Positions 1 through 6,288 of a stretch of DNA of 39,399 nt are shown here, piece after piece; the first letter of the stretch is position 1; each line of letters begins with the position of its first letter. The notes beneath the pieces were generated by a model that ran no database searches, had not been told where the DNA came from, and was given only the letters and a program-made list of their open reading frames with translations. Both the position numbers and the translations under genes were made by a program. The DNA is from Stenotrophomonas sp. Ste86 (lineage in GTDB: Bacteria > Pseudomonadota > Gammaproteobacteria > Xanthomonadales > Xanthomonadaceae): contig NZ_JALJRW010000031.1 of NCBI RefSeq assembly GCF_024519465.1, positions 1 to 39,399 of the forward strand. The letters run 5' to 3'.

Positions 1-77
1 GCGCCCGTAGCTCAGTTGGATAGAGTACCTGGCTACGAACCAGGCGGTCGGGAGTTCGAATCTCTCCGGGCGCACCA
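1..77 (+). tRNA. tRNA-Arg (anticodon ACG)
   Basis: A full cloverleaf can be drawn. The acceptor stem is GCGCCCG (1-7) with CGGGCGC (67-73), followed by A74 and an encoded CCA at 75-77. The anticodon stem CCTGG/CCAGG (28-32, 40-44) encloses the loop CTACGAA, giving anticodon ACG at 35-37, which reads CGU and, after deamination to inosine by TadA, CGC and CGA. The T arm contains GTTCGAATC. The gene begins at the first base of the window, so its promoter is outside. Confidence 0.97.
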
Positions 78-92
78 TTGCATAGACGAAGA

Positions 93-120
93 CAGCAGCC
101 ATCGGCTGCTGTTTTTTTTT
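93..120 (+). terminator. Intrinsic terminator of tRNA-Arg
   Basis: A perfect 8-bp stem CAGCAGCC/GGCTGCTG closes a three-base ATC loop and runs straight into nine T residues (112-120). It lies 16 bases after the CCA end of tRNA-Arg and is a textbook Rho-independent terminator on the plus strand. Confidence 0.93.
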
Positions 121-190
121 GGTTCTCCGCTCCCATGCGGGGCAAGCACGAAGCGCGCTCTGGATCTTTTCCCACGCAGCGGGTCGGCGA

Positions 191-494
191 GTCGGTGGGT
201 CGGGCGCTGGGCCCGCATGCCCTTGGAGGCGAAATAAAGGAGGAGGTGGCGGCCGCAGGCCGACGCCGGGGGACATTCGCCGGAAAGGGCATGGGGGCCC
301 AACGCCCGACCCACCGACCCACTTCAGAAACGCCTGGCTTTTAACTGCTTACCGCAAGCCGAGTCCCGTAGCGGCCGGTACGCCCCTGGGCAAAATCAAG
401 GAGGAGGCCGCCACGCGGCCGGGGGACATTTGCGCCAGGGGCGTACTGGCCGCTACGGGGCCCATACGCTCGCGACAGACCCGAGCGAGGACAC
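191..494 (+). repeat. Composite hairpin repeat, left copy (type I, linker, type II, tail hairpin)
   Basis: This stretch has no credible gene. It holds two long inverted repeats. Type I spans 191-318: arms 191-224 and 285-318 pair at 32 of 34 positions. Type II spans 364-460: arms of about 25 bp contain GTAGCGGCC at the left and GGCCGCTAC at the right. Although the arms differ, both enclose a similar core: AAAT then a C or A, AAGGAGGAGG, a short GC hairpin, then GGGGGACATT. A linker (319-363) joins them, and a small hairpin CGCTCG/CGAGCG (467-487) follows. The same order, linker included, recurs inverted at 38222-38568. The paired GTAG/CTAC ends of type II suggest a relation to REPIN-like elements, but I know no named family with this layout. 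Confidence 0.75.
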
Positions 495-524
495 GGCGCG
501 ATGCACTCGGGAAGACCGCCTGGA

Positions 525-546
525 GCCGGCCAGCGGCCGGCACTAC
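525..546 (-). repeat. SMAG/GTAG-type REP palindrome
   Basis: Read on the minus strand this is GTAG, then TGCC, then a palindrome GGCCGCTGGCC. It is a typical Stenotrophomonas GTAG REP unit. It lies 19 bases beyond the stop codon of the downstream-facing hydrolase gene. A near-identical copy is at 17323-17344. Confidence 0.75.
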
Positions 547-565
547 CCGACTACGGAACGGCGCA

Positions 566-1708
566 TCATCCGCGCGGCGTGGCCGCTGCCTGCGCCATCG
601 CCATTCGATCGGCCTCCTCCGGCAACGCCGGCGACGCGCACTGGGCCCCGGCACGGCCTTCCTGCGCCAGCCAGTCGTCCACCACCCCGCCCAGCAGATC
701 CACTCGCAACGGCAAGGTGATGTGGTCTTCGCCGCGCATCTCGATGTAATGCACGCGCGGACTGGCCGCCGCCAGTCGACGCCCCTGGCTCACCTGCACG
801 TGCTGGTCGTCCTGGCCGTGCAGCAACAGCACGCAGGCGCGCGTATCGGCCAGCGCGCGCGCGACATCCACGCGGTCCAGGTCCAGGTCCAGGCGCTGGC
901 TGGCCGCGGCGATCACCTGGTTGATGTCCTGGCTGCCGTAGCGCCAGCGCCCGTAGGCGGCCATCGCCTGCGCCTTCCAGCCACTGGGCTGCAATGACAT
1001 CAGGTGCGGAATCATGCTGCGGATGGCATCGCCGGCGTTGGCGAAGGACTCCATCGCCACTACACCGGCAACCCGGTCGCCCAGCTTGTCGGCAGTGAAC
1101 AACGCGGTGGCCGCGCCGTAGGACACGCCGAACAGATACAGCGGCCCAACCACTTCATGCCGCGCCTGCAGCGCATTGATCACATCGATGACGTCATCGG
1201 ATTCAAACGTGCCATACCCCGACGGTCCGGCACCGGAATGCCCATGGTTGCGCAGGTCGATGGTGACCACACGGTAGCCGGACTGGGCCAGCTGCAATGA
1301 CCACGGCAGCATCGCATCGCCGTTCATCATCCAGCCGTGCAGCAGCACCACCGTGCCGCGCGGTGCCTGCGGCTGGAACGGATGCGGCAGGTCCAGCGCC
1401 AGGCCGGTGCGCAGCGGCTCGCCGTTGTCGTGCTGCTGGGCCAGATAGGCGTAGCGCAGCCCGTACTGGCCCGGGTCGAAGGCCCGCCAGAAGATCGGCA
1501 CACCGGCACGCCCGGTCACCCGGCCGTGCCGGTTGGGCACGCTGTCCACGGCCTCGGCGATGCGCGGGGTGTCCAGCAACGTGGACACCCCGCCCGGCGC
1601 GACCAGGCGATCGCTGAGCGAGGTCGAGCGGGAGGTGGAGGTCAGCGGGGAGCAGGCGGCCAGCCACAGGCCGGCCCCGGCCAGCAACAACAGCAGCAGG
1701 CGCTTCAT
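566..1708 (-). CDS. Alpha/beta hydrolase lipoprotein
   Basis: This 380-residue protein is a predicted lipoprotein serine hydrolase. The N-terminus has Lys-Arg, a run of leucines and a lipobox LAAC with Cys19 as the lipidation site. The alpha/beta hydrolase fold is visible from about residue 115: the oxyanion-hole segment LLHGWMMNG (122-130), a DLRNHGHS segment (151-158) and the nucleophile elbow GVSYGA with Ser196. The likely acid is Asp300 or Asp301 in HGQDD, and the likely general base is His329 in GEDH. The substrate cannot be told from the sequence; relatives are annotated as lysophospholipase- or esterase-like. The start ATG follows the weak GGGGA at 1709-1713. It appears monocistronic and faces the REP at 525-546. 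Confidence 0.85.
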   Translation of the reverse strand: MKRLLLLLLAGAGLWLAACSPLTSTSRSTSLSDRLVAPGGVSTLLDTPRIAEAVDSVPNRHGRVTGRAGVPIFWRAFDPGQYGLRYAYLAQQHDNGEPLRTGLALDLPHPFQPQAPRGTVVLLHGWMMNGDAMLPWSLQLAQSGYRVVTIDLRNHGHSGAGPSGYGTFESDDVIDVINALQARHEVVGPLYLFGVSYGAATALFTADKLGDRVAGVVAMESFANAGDAIRSMIPHLMSLQPSGWKAQAMAAYGRWRYGSQDINQVIAAASQRLDLDLDRVDVARALADTRACVLLLHGQDDQHVQVSQGRRLAAASPRVHYIEMRGEDHITLPLRVDLLGGVVDDWLAQEGRAGAQCASPALPEEADRMAMAQAAATPRG

Positions 1709-1869
1709 GGGGATACAGGGGAAACCGATTGAGTCAGGCAGGTTACCGATCGCCCGGTCGGCGCTCTATCGCATCCGTATGACCATCCGATGACACGGCG
1801 GCAATGATTCAGCTTGAAGGGCGCGACCGTTGCGGACGCCGATGCCTGGAGTCGCCGGCGGCGCCGCAC

Positions 1870-2796
1870 TCACCCCAGCCACGCCTCCATCGTCGGCCAC
1901 CAGCCCGCCATCACCTGCGGCCCCTGCATCCGCGTACGCCACCAGCGCAGCGCGGCCCCCTCCTCGCCCGGCCGCCAGGCCAGCCAGAACGTCTCGTCCG
2001 GCTTGGGTTCCTCAACCGGCTTGATCACCAACCGGCCCTGCGCCACCGCGTGCCGCACGTACGGCGCGGGCAGGAAGCCAAAGCCCAGCCCGGCGCACTG
2101 CAGACGGAACTTACTGACCATGTCCGGCACGGTCACCGTTTCCTGCCCCATCAGCAGGCCGACGGTGCGCGGCAGCAGCCGACGCGCCGAATCAGCCACC
2201 GCGATCGCGCAATGCGCGGCCAGCTGCTCGCGGTCCAGGGGACCGGCGACCGCGGCCAGCGGATGCGAAGGCGCCACCGCGAACACGAATTCCACCACGC
2301 CCATCGGCTCGACCACATAGCCACCACCACTCGGCCCTTCGCCTGCCGCCCCCACCAGCAGGTCCGCACGCCGGTCCAGCAGCGCCTCCCAGGTGCCGGA
2401 CAACGACTCGCACAGCAGCCGCACCCGGGTCTGCTCGGACACCGCATTGAACGCGCGCACGTCCTCAGCCAGCAGCGACGGGGGGAACATCGAATCGACC
2501 GCGATGGTCAGCTCCGCCTCCCAGCCCGACGCTACCCGGCGCACCCGCATCTCCAGCTCGCGGGCCGCCCGCAGCAGGTGCCGCCCCTCTTCCAGCAGCG
2601 CCTGCCCGGCCGCGGTCAGCTGCGCGCGCGGCCCGATGCGGTCGAACAGTTGCACGCCCAGGTCCTGCTCGAGCTTGGACACGGTGTAGGAAATGGTCGA
2701 AGGCACCTTGTGCAGCGCCTTGCCGGCCGCCGCGAACGAGCCGCGTCGGTCGATGGCATCCAGGATCTGCAGGGCGTCGAGGCTGAGCTTGAGCAT
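1870..2796 (-). CDS. LysR-family transcriptional regulator
   Basis: This is a 308-residue LysR-type regulator. An N-terminal winged helix-turn-helix covers about residues 4-63, with the typical SFAAAGKALHKVPSTIS recognition segment and the KLEQDLGVQLFDR wing. The rest is the periplasmic-binding-protein-like effector domain. It is divergent from the pirin gene, with 137 bases between the two starts, an arrangement that normally means the regulator controls the neighbour and itself. The effector is unknown. Known LysR/pirin pairs make pirin the natural target, but this is inference. Confidence 0.9.
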   Translation of the reverse strand: MLKLSLDALQILDAIDRRGSFAAAGKALHKVPSTISYTVSKLEQDLGVQLFDRIGPRAQLTAAGQALLEEGRHLLRAARELEMRVRRVASGWEAELTIAVDSMFPPSLLAEDVRAFNAVSEQTRVRLLCESLSGTWEALLDRRADLLVGAAGEGPSGGGYVVEPMGVVEFVFAVAPSHPLAAVAGPLDREQLAAHCAIAVADSARRLLPRTVGLLMGQETVTVPDMVSKFRLQCAGLGFGFLPAPYVRHAVAQGRLVIKPVEEPKPDETFWLAWRPGEEGAALRWWRTRMQGPQVMAGWWPTMEAWLG

Positions 2797-2933
2797 TCGA
2801 ATTTTTCGATGATGACTTGCGAAACTATCCGTTTTTCAAACCCGGGGTGCAAGCGGATACTGGCGCCAACAGGAAAGGGAAGCGGCAAACGCCACCCCGA
2901 CCATCATCGAAACTGTCGAACAAGGAGCATCCC
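2797..2933. promoter_or_regulatory. Divergent LysR/pirin control region with inverted repeats
   Basis: The 137-base gap between the two divergent starts holds two inverted pairs. TTTCGATGATG (2804-2814) is repeated exactly in inverse as CATCATCGAAA (2902-2912). Inside it, TATCCG (2826-2831) faces CGGATA (2854-2859) with 22 bases between. LysR proteins bind paired dyads as tetramers, so these are candidate operator half-sites. The ribosome site AAGGAG for pirin is at 2922-2927. Confidence 0.5.
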
Positions 2934-3635
2934 ATGCTGCAGATCCGCAAGAGCAACAGCCGTGGCCACGCCGATCACGGCTGGCTGTCCTCCCACCACA
3001 CCTTCTCCTTTGCCGGCTACCACGACCCGCGCTATGTCAGCGTCGGTCCACTGCGGGTGATCAACGAAGACCGCGTGCAGGGCGGCCAGGGCTTCGGTAC
3101 CCACAGCCACGCCAACATGGAGATCATTTCCTACGTGCTGGGCGGCGCACTGGAGCACAAGGACTCGATGGGCACCGGCTCGGTGCTGCGCTACGGCGAT
3201 GTGCAGCGCATGAGCGCCGGCAGCGGCGTCAGCCACAGCGAGTTCAACCACTCGGCGGACGAACCGGTGCACTTCCTGCAGATCTGGCTGTTCCCCGACC
3301 AGGAGAACATCACCCCCAGCTACCAGGAAACCCACTTCGCGCCGGAGACCAAGCGTGGACAGCTGCGGCTGATCGCCTCGAAGGATGGTCGCGACGGCTC
3401 GCTGCTGATCCATCAGGACGTCAACCTCTACGCCACCCTCCTCGATGGCAGTGAACGCGTGCAGTTGCCGCTGGCCCCGCGCCGCGGCGCCTATGTGCAG
3501 ATTGCCCGCGGACAGGTACAGGTCAACGGCATCACCCTGGACACCGGCGATGCGCTGCAGATCCGCGACGAGGCCCAGGTGACGCTGGAGAACGCCAGCG
3601 ACGCCGAAGTGATCGTCTTCGATCTGCCGCTGTAA
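2934..3635 (+). CDS. Pirin family protein (bicupin)
   Basis: This 233-residue protein is a pirin. The N-terminal cupin carries the metal-binding pattern GTHSHANME (His57, His59, Glu63), and a further GVSHSEFNHS segment supplies the later His/Glu ligands near residues 101-103. RKSNSRGHADHGWL near the N-terminus and DPRYVSVGPLRVINED are pirin signatures. Some bacterial pirins, such as E. coli YhhW, have quercetin 2,3-dioxygenase activity; others act as redox-sensing cofactors, so the role here is open. I chose the ATG at 2934 because AAGGAG sits seven bases upstream; the reading frame is open further upstream to 2817 but that part overlaps the regulatory dyads and has no ribosome site. Confidence 0.93.
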   Translation: MLQIRKSNSRGHADHGWLSSHHTFSFAGYHDPRYVSVGPLRVINEDRVQGGQGFGTHSHANMEIISYVLGGALEHKDSMGTGSVLRYGDVQRMSAGSGVSHSEFNHSADEPVHFLQIWLFPDQENITPSYQETHFAPETKRGQLRLIASKDGRDGSLLIHQDVNLYATLLDGSERVQLPLAPRRGAYVQIARGQVQVNGITLDTGDALQIRDEAQVTLENASDAEVIVFDLPL

Positions 3636-3644
3636 GGCCCCACC

Positions 3645-4532
3645 TTACGCGTCCCGAGCTGCTCGGGGCGCGGCGTGCCTGCCGCCCGCTTCGGCGCTGG
3701 GAGAGAAGCCAAGTCTCATCTCGATCATGCGATGAAGCTCTCTGATGGGGTGCGGGGGCAATTGGCCTCCAGTGCCTCCCTCCTCCCATGCCAGTGCGAT
3801 CGCCAGCTGCTCGAGCAATGGACCCGAGTCTACGACTGCGCGCTCGAAGCATGTCGCGATCATGGACATATCTCCTGCCCTGGCGCACGCAACAGCGAGG
3901 TGAAAGGACGTGCCTCGCATCTGGTGCAACATCACCAAACCCATGATCCTCTGTGCGGATATCTCAGGCACGGTTGCTAGACAATCCGCAGCAAACATCA
4001 TGCGCGCTGAACGTCCGTTGCCGTCGCTAAGCAAGTGGATCGTCAAAAAGACAATGTACGACGCCAGGGCCCCTCCTATCGAAAGCCGCCCCGTCGCGCT
4101 CAGCTCCCGTCGCCGCTCAATCAAGCACCGCATGGCGCGCTGGGCCTGGTTCGGGTGGGGCGGCAAAAATCCTCGACTGAACGGATTGGCCGTGTTGATT
4201 CGCATGCCGCCCAGGTGGGCAAACGCCGACAGCCCTGTAAGTGCCCCCAGCGATTTTTTCAGTTCCCGGAAACTCGCCGCCCGGTGCGTCGCCTCGAGAC
4301 TGCGCCCCAATCGACCGCTTGCAGCCAATCGCCGAAACCGGGCCACGTTTTCCAGATAGTCATCGACACCATTGAAGCTGCCGTTCACGAGGAAGGCGGC
4401 CATCCATGGCTGCGCACGCGCGTCAAACGTCCTGGGCTGGGCCTTCGGCTCCCAATCCAGAAGCTGTGCAAAAGCGCCATCAATCCAGGCATCGGAACAA
4501 CGAAAACACGCGTTCACGCTACTTGCGCTCAT
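3645..4532 (-). CDS. Fic-domain protein (putative AMPylase-type enzyme)
   Basis: This 295-residue protein contains a Fic core. The signature H166-L-L-S-D170-G-N172-G-R174-S-A-R177 matches the family motif HxFx(D/E)GNGRxxR, except that the usual Pro-Phe after His is Leu-Leu. The segment before it (FLPPHPNQAQRAM) fits the Fic flap and target-binding hairpin. Fic enzymes transfer AMP or related nucleotides to protein hydroxyls. No clear inhibitory (S/T)xxxE(G/N) motif and no signal peptide are visible. The start overlaps the end of the upstream membrane-protein gene by 14 bases, so it is the third gene of an operon with the phospholipase-like gene. A strong GGAGG lies about 20 bases upstream of the ATG, so the exact start is uncertain. 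The target and the class of toxin or regulator are unknown. Confidence 0.72.
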   Translation of the reverse strand: MSASSVNACFRCSDAWIDGAFAQLLDWEPKAQPRTFDARAQPWMAAFLVNGSFNGVDDYLENVARFRRLAASGRLGRSLEATHRAASFRELKKSLGALTGLSAFAHLGGMRINTANPFSRGFLPPHPNQAQRAMRCLIERRRELSATGRLSIGGALASYIVFLTIHLLSDGNGRSARMMFAADCLATVPEISAQRIMGLVMLHQMRGTSFHLAVACARAGDMSMIATCFERAVVDSGPLLEQLAIALAWEEGGTGGQLPPHPIRELHRMIEMRLGFSPSAEAGGRHAAPRAARDA

Positions 4533-5373
4533 AAACTGTGATCACATCTGCACCTCCTCCAGCGCGATGCAGCTGGTAAAGGTCCGACCACTGAGCCCCA
4601 TTTGGACGTGGATCGAGGCCTGGTGCAGGAATTCCACGAAGCTGGGCGTCGTCACCCAGGTGTCGAAGAAATTCTGTCGTGTGCCGTTGCACATCTGCAC
4701 CTCGCGCGGACATATCGAACTCGGCAATGTCCCGGTCAATGAGAAACTGGACCGTGTGATCACCAAGGATCCTTGCAACCTCGAGACGAGCGCGATACAC
4801 CGCGTCGAGGTCCGGCTTACCAACGCCGAGCCGCTCCTGCACCAGCATGCGCTCGGCTACCGCCGCCTCTTCACTCGCGTAGATCGAGCCCATGGCGGCT
4901 GCCCCCATCAGGACCGCCGTCGCGCCTGAGAGCTGCTTCCGCTCAATCAATGCCAACCCGTGCAGCGTGGCCAGGCGGGGATCCGGAGTTCCCCGCAGCG
5001 CCTTAGTGTCCAGCGACGCCAGGCTTTCCAGGTCCTTCCGCGCTGGATAATAGTGCCGATCCAGCCACGCCGCCTCATCGGCAGACAACGCCAGCAGGCG
5101 CGGGTCTCTCGCGAAAAGGTCCTGCACGCTTGTCTGTCTGGCGACCACGTTGCTGGCCGTCTTGAGGTCCCTTATGCCAGACCTCTCCTCGCGAAAACGA
5201 CGGTCCGCCTGCGCATAATCATTCAAGGATTCGAATTGGGTCGCGAGCTCAGCCTCCGTTCCATCCCGTGTGGACAACCACTGCCAGCATCCAAGGCCGG
5301 CGATGCCGAGAACGACAACCGCACCCATCGACGCCGCCCTCTTTCCTTTTAAATTGGCAGCCCGGAGCGTCAT
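4519..5373 (-). CDS. Unknown membrane-anchored periplasmic protein
   Basis: I do not recognise a named family. The 284-residue product starts with a positively charged stretch and one hydrophobic helix (about residues 14-32), then a soluble, mostly helical part rich in Ala, Leu, Arg and Glu that would lie in the periplasm. The middle (LATLHGLALIERKQLSGA and following) looks like a helical-repeat region. The ATG at 5373 overlaps the TGA of the phospholipase-like gene as ATGA, so the two are translationally coupled, and its 3' end overlaps the Fic gene. The position directly after a secreted phospholipase-like gene would suit an immunity or chaperone protein for it; that is inference from position alone. 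An upstream in-frame start at 5457 exists but would overlap the previous gene by 88 bases. Confidence 0.7.
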   Translation of the reverse strand: MTLRAANLKGKRAASMGAVVVLGIAGLGCWQWLSTRDGTEAELATQFESLNDYAQADRRFREERSGIRDLKTASNVVARQTSVQDLFARDPRLLALSADEAAWLDRHYYPARKDLESLASLDTKALRGTPDPRLATLHGLALIERKQLSGATAVLMGAAAMGSIYASEEAAVAERMLVQERLGVGKPDLDAVYRARLEVARILGDHTVQFLIDRDIAEFDMSARGADVQRHTTEFLRHLGDDAQLRGIPAPGLDPRPNGAQWSDLYQLHRAGGGADVITVYERK

Positions 5374-5807
5374 CCACACAATCCCTTGAAGATGCCGCTG
5401 TCCTGCCGACAGAAAGCTTCTTCCTGCGCCTTGATGAATGCAGGCAGGGACGTCCACGGCTCAACCCACTCCCACTGCAGGAATTTGGCGTATGCGGTGG
5501 CCTGTCCGACGACGAACACGCCGAACGCCACAAAGGCAGAATCGCCCATACTTTGCTGGGCTTGCGCGATCATGTCGTCACGCAGCCTTTCGTCGCATTG
5601 GTGCTTGTCCGATCCTGCCGTGCCGTAACACATGTCATGCACGTCGCAAGCCTGACGGAAGACGGATCCGAAATACGCCGCGCCCGGCTGCAACGCAGGG
5701 GGGGCGATAAGGTAATCGGGCACACCAGGACCACCTGCAGCACCGCAACCGTTGACCTGCAGCGGCGGCGGATTGTGGACGTCGCAACCTGCGCCCTCCC
5801 AGACCAT
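5370..5807 (-). CDS. Phospholipase A2-like domain protein, 3' part of a probably broken gene
   Basis: The 145-residue reading frame carries a phospholipase A2 catalytic signature: AC54-D-V-H57-D58-M-C60-Y, followed by KHQC71-D72. In secreted PLA2 enzymes the His-Asp pair cleaves the sn-2 ester of phospholipids and flanking cysteines form disulfides; Cys8 and Cys21 may do so too. As read it lacks a signal peptide. The same frame upstream of the ATG is protein-like (Cys-rich, then Gly-rich) but is cut by a TAG at 5826-5828, and a signal peptide lies further upstream in another frame (see 5808-6046). The ATG at 5807 has only a weak AGGA about ten bases upstream. So this is either the 3' remnant of a disabled gene or a short independent cytoplasmic product. 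Confidence 0.6.
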   Translation of the reverse strand: MVWEGAGCDVHNPPPLQVNGCGAAGGPGVPDYLIAPPALQPGAAYFGSVFRQACDVHDMCYGTAGSDKHQCDERLRDDMIAQAQQSMGDSAFVAFGVFVVGQATAYAKFLQWEWVEPWTSLPAFIKAQEEAFCRQDSGIFKGLCG

Positions 5808-6046
5808 GGCGGGAGAGTCCTGGCACTATTCGATCCGCTGGTTATCGTGCTTGGGATCGGATGATCCATCGCCGGATCCCCATGATCCTCCTCCTCCAAA
5901 CCCGCCGCCGGGCGGGCGGTATCCGATGACCTGACAACCGGTCTGGATGCTGCAGTATTCCCGGCACCTGCGGCCGGAATCATCCCCGCCGCCCCGGCCG
6001 CCAGCAGACTTGCTATCACCAACTTCAGTACGTTCGACTCCTCCAT
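5808..6046 (-). pseudogene. 5' part of the phospholipase A2-like gene: signal peptide, frameshift and amber codon
   Basis: An ATG at 6046 with GGAGG at 6052-6056 opens a frame with a convincing signal peptide (MEESNVLKLVIASLLAAGAA, then cleavage near AAGAG). After that, the frame loses protein character. If one G is added to the GGG at 5960-5962 (CCC on the plus strand), the reading passes without a gap into the frame of the phospholipase domain: EYCSIQTGCQVIGYRPPGGG, a Gly/Ser linker, then DPKHDNQRIE, a TAG at 5826-5828, and CQDSPAMVWEGAGC of the catalytic part. Two lesions (a one-base loss in a G run and an amber codon) thus separate secretion signal and enzyme. A hairpin GCTTCCGC/GCGGAAGC (6089-6110) lies in the upstream leader. 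Confidence 0.6.
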
Positions 6047-6246
6047 CAGGGCCTCCGTTGAGCTGCAGGCGGACGCAATGTCGCGCTTGCTTCCGCCTTT
6101 GCGCGGAAGCCTGAAGCTACAGAGGACGCATTTCGCCTGAAGTAGGAATTCCCCTTGTCGTGGCGTCGCCTTGACGCGATCTGGAACCCACTTACCGATT
6201 GTAGGCGCAGGGCGCGCGACACCCCACCGCGAGCAGGCGCGCTAAA

Positions 6247-6274
6247 GCACCCCGGCCTGGACCGGCCGGGGTGC
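6247..6274 (-). terminator. Terminator of the TonB-dependent receptor gene
   Basis: An 11-bp perfect stem GCACCCCGGCC/GGCCGGGGTGC with a six-base loop starts 14 bases after the receptor stop codon. On the minus strand it is followed only by TTTAGC, so the T tract is short and termination may be partial. Confidence 0.65.
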
Positions 6275-6288
6275 CGATACCACTTACC

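Noticed and set aside
1..77. Integration site of a genomic island at tRNA-Arg
   Set aside because: I see no integrase, and no repeat of the tRNA 3' end elsewhere in the window.
119..997. A 292-codon plus-strand frame through the left repeat and the hydrolase gene
   Set aside because: It covers the repeat and the antisense of the lipoprotein hydrolase, is Arg/Pro/Ala-rich and has no domain or ribosome site.
5370..5807. Reading the PLA2 frame as complete from the ATG at 5807
   Set aside because: Not fully excluded, but the protein-like sequence continues upstream of the ATG across the TAG, and the signal peptide would be lost, so a damaged gene is the simpler reading.
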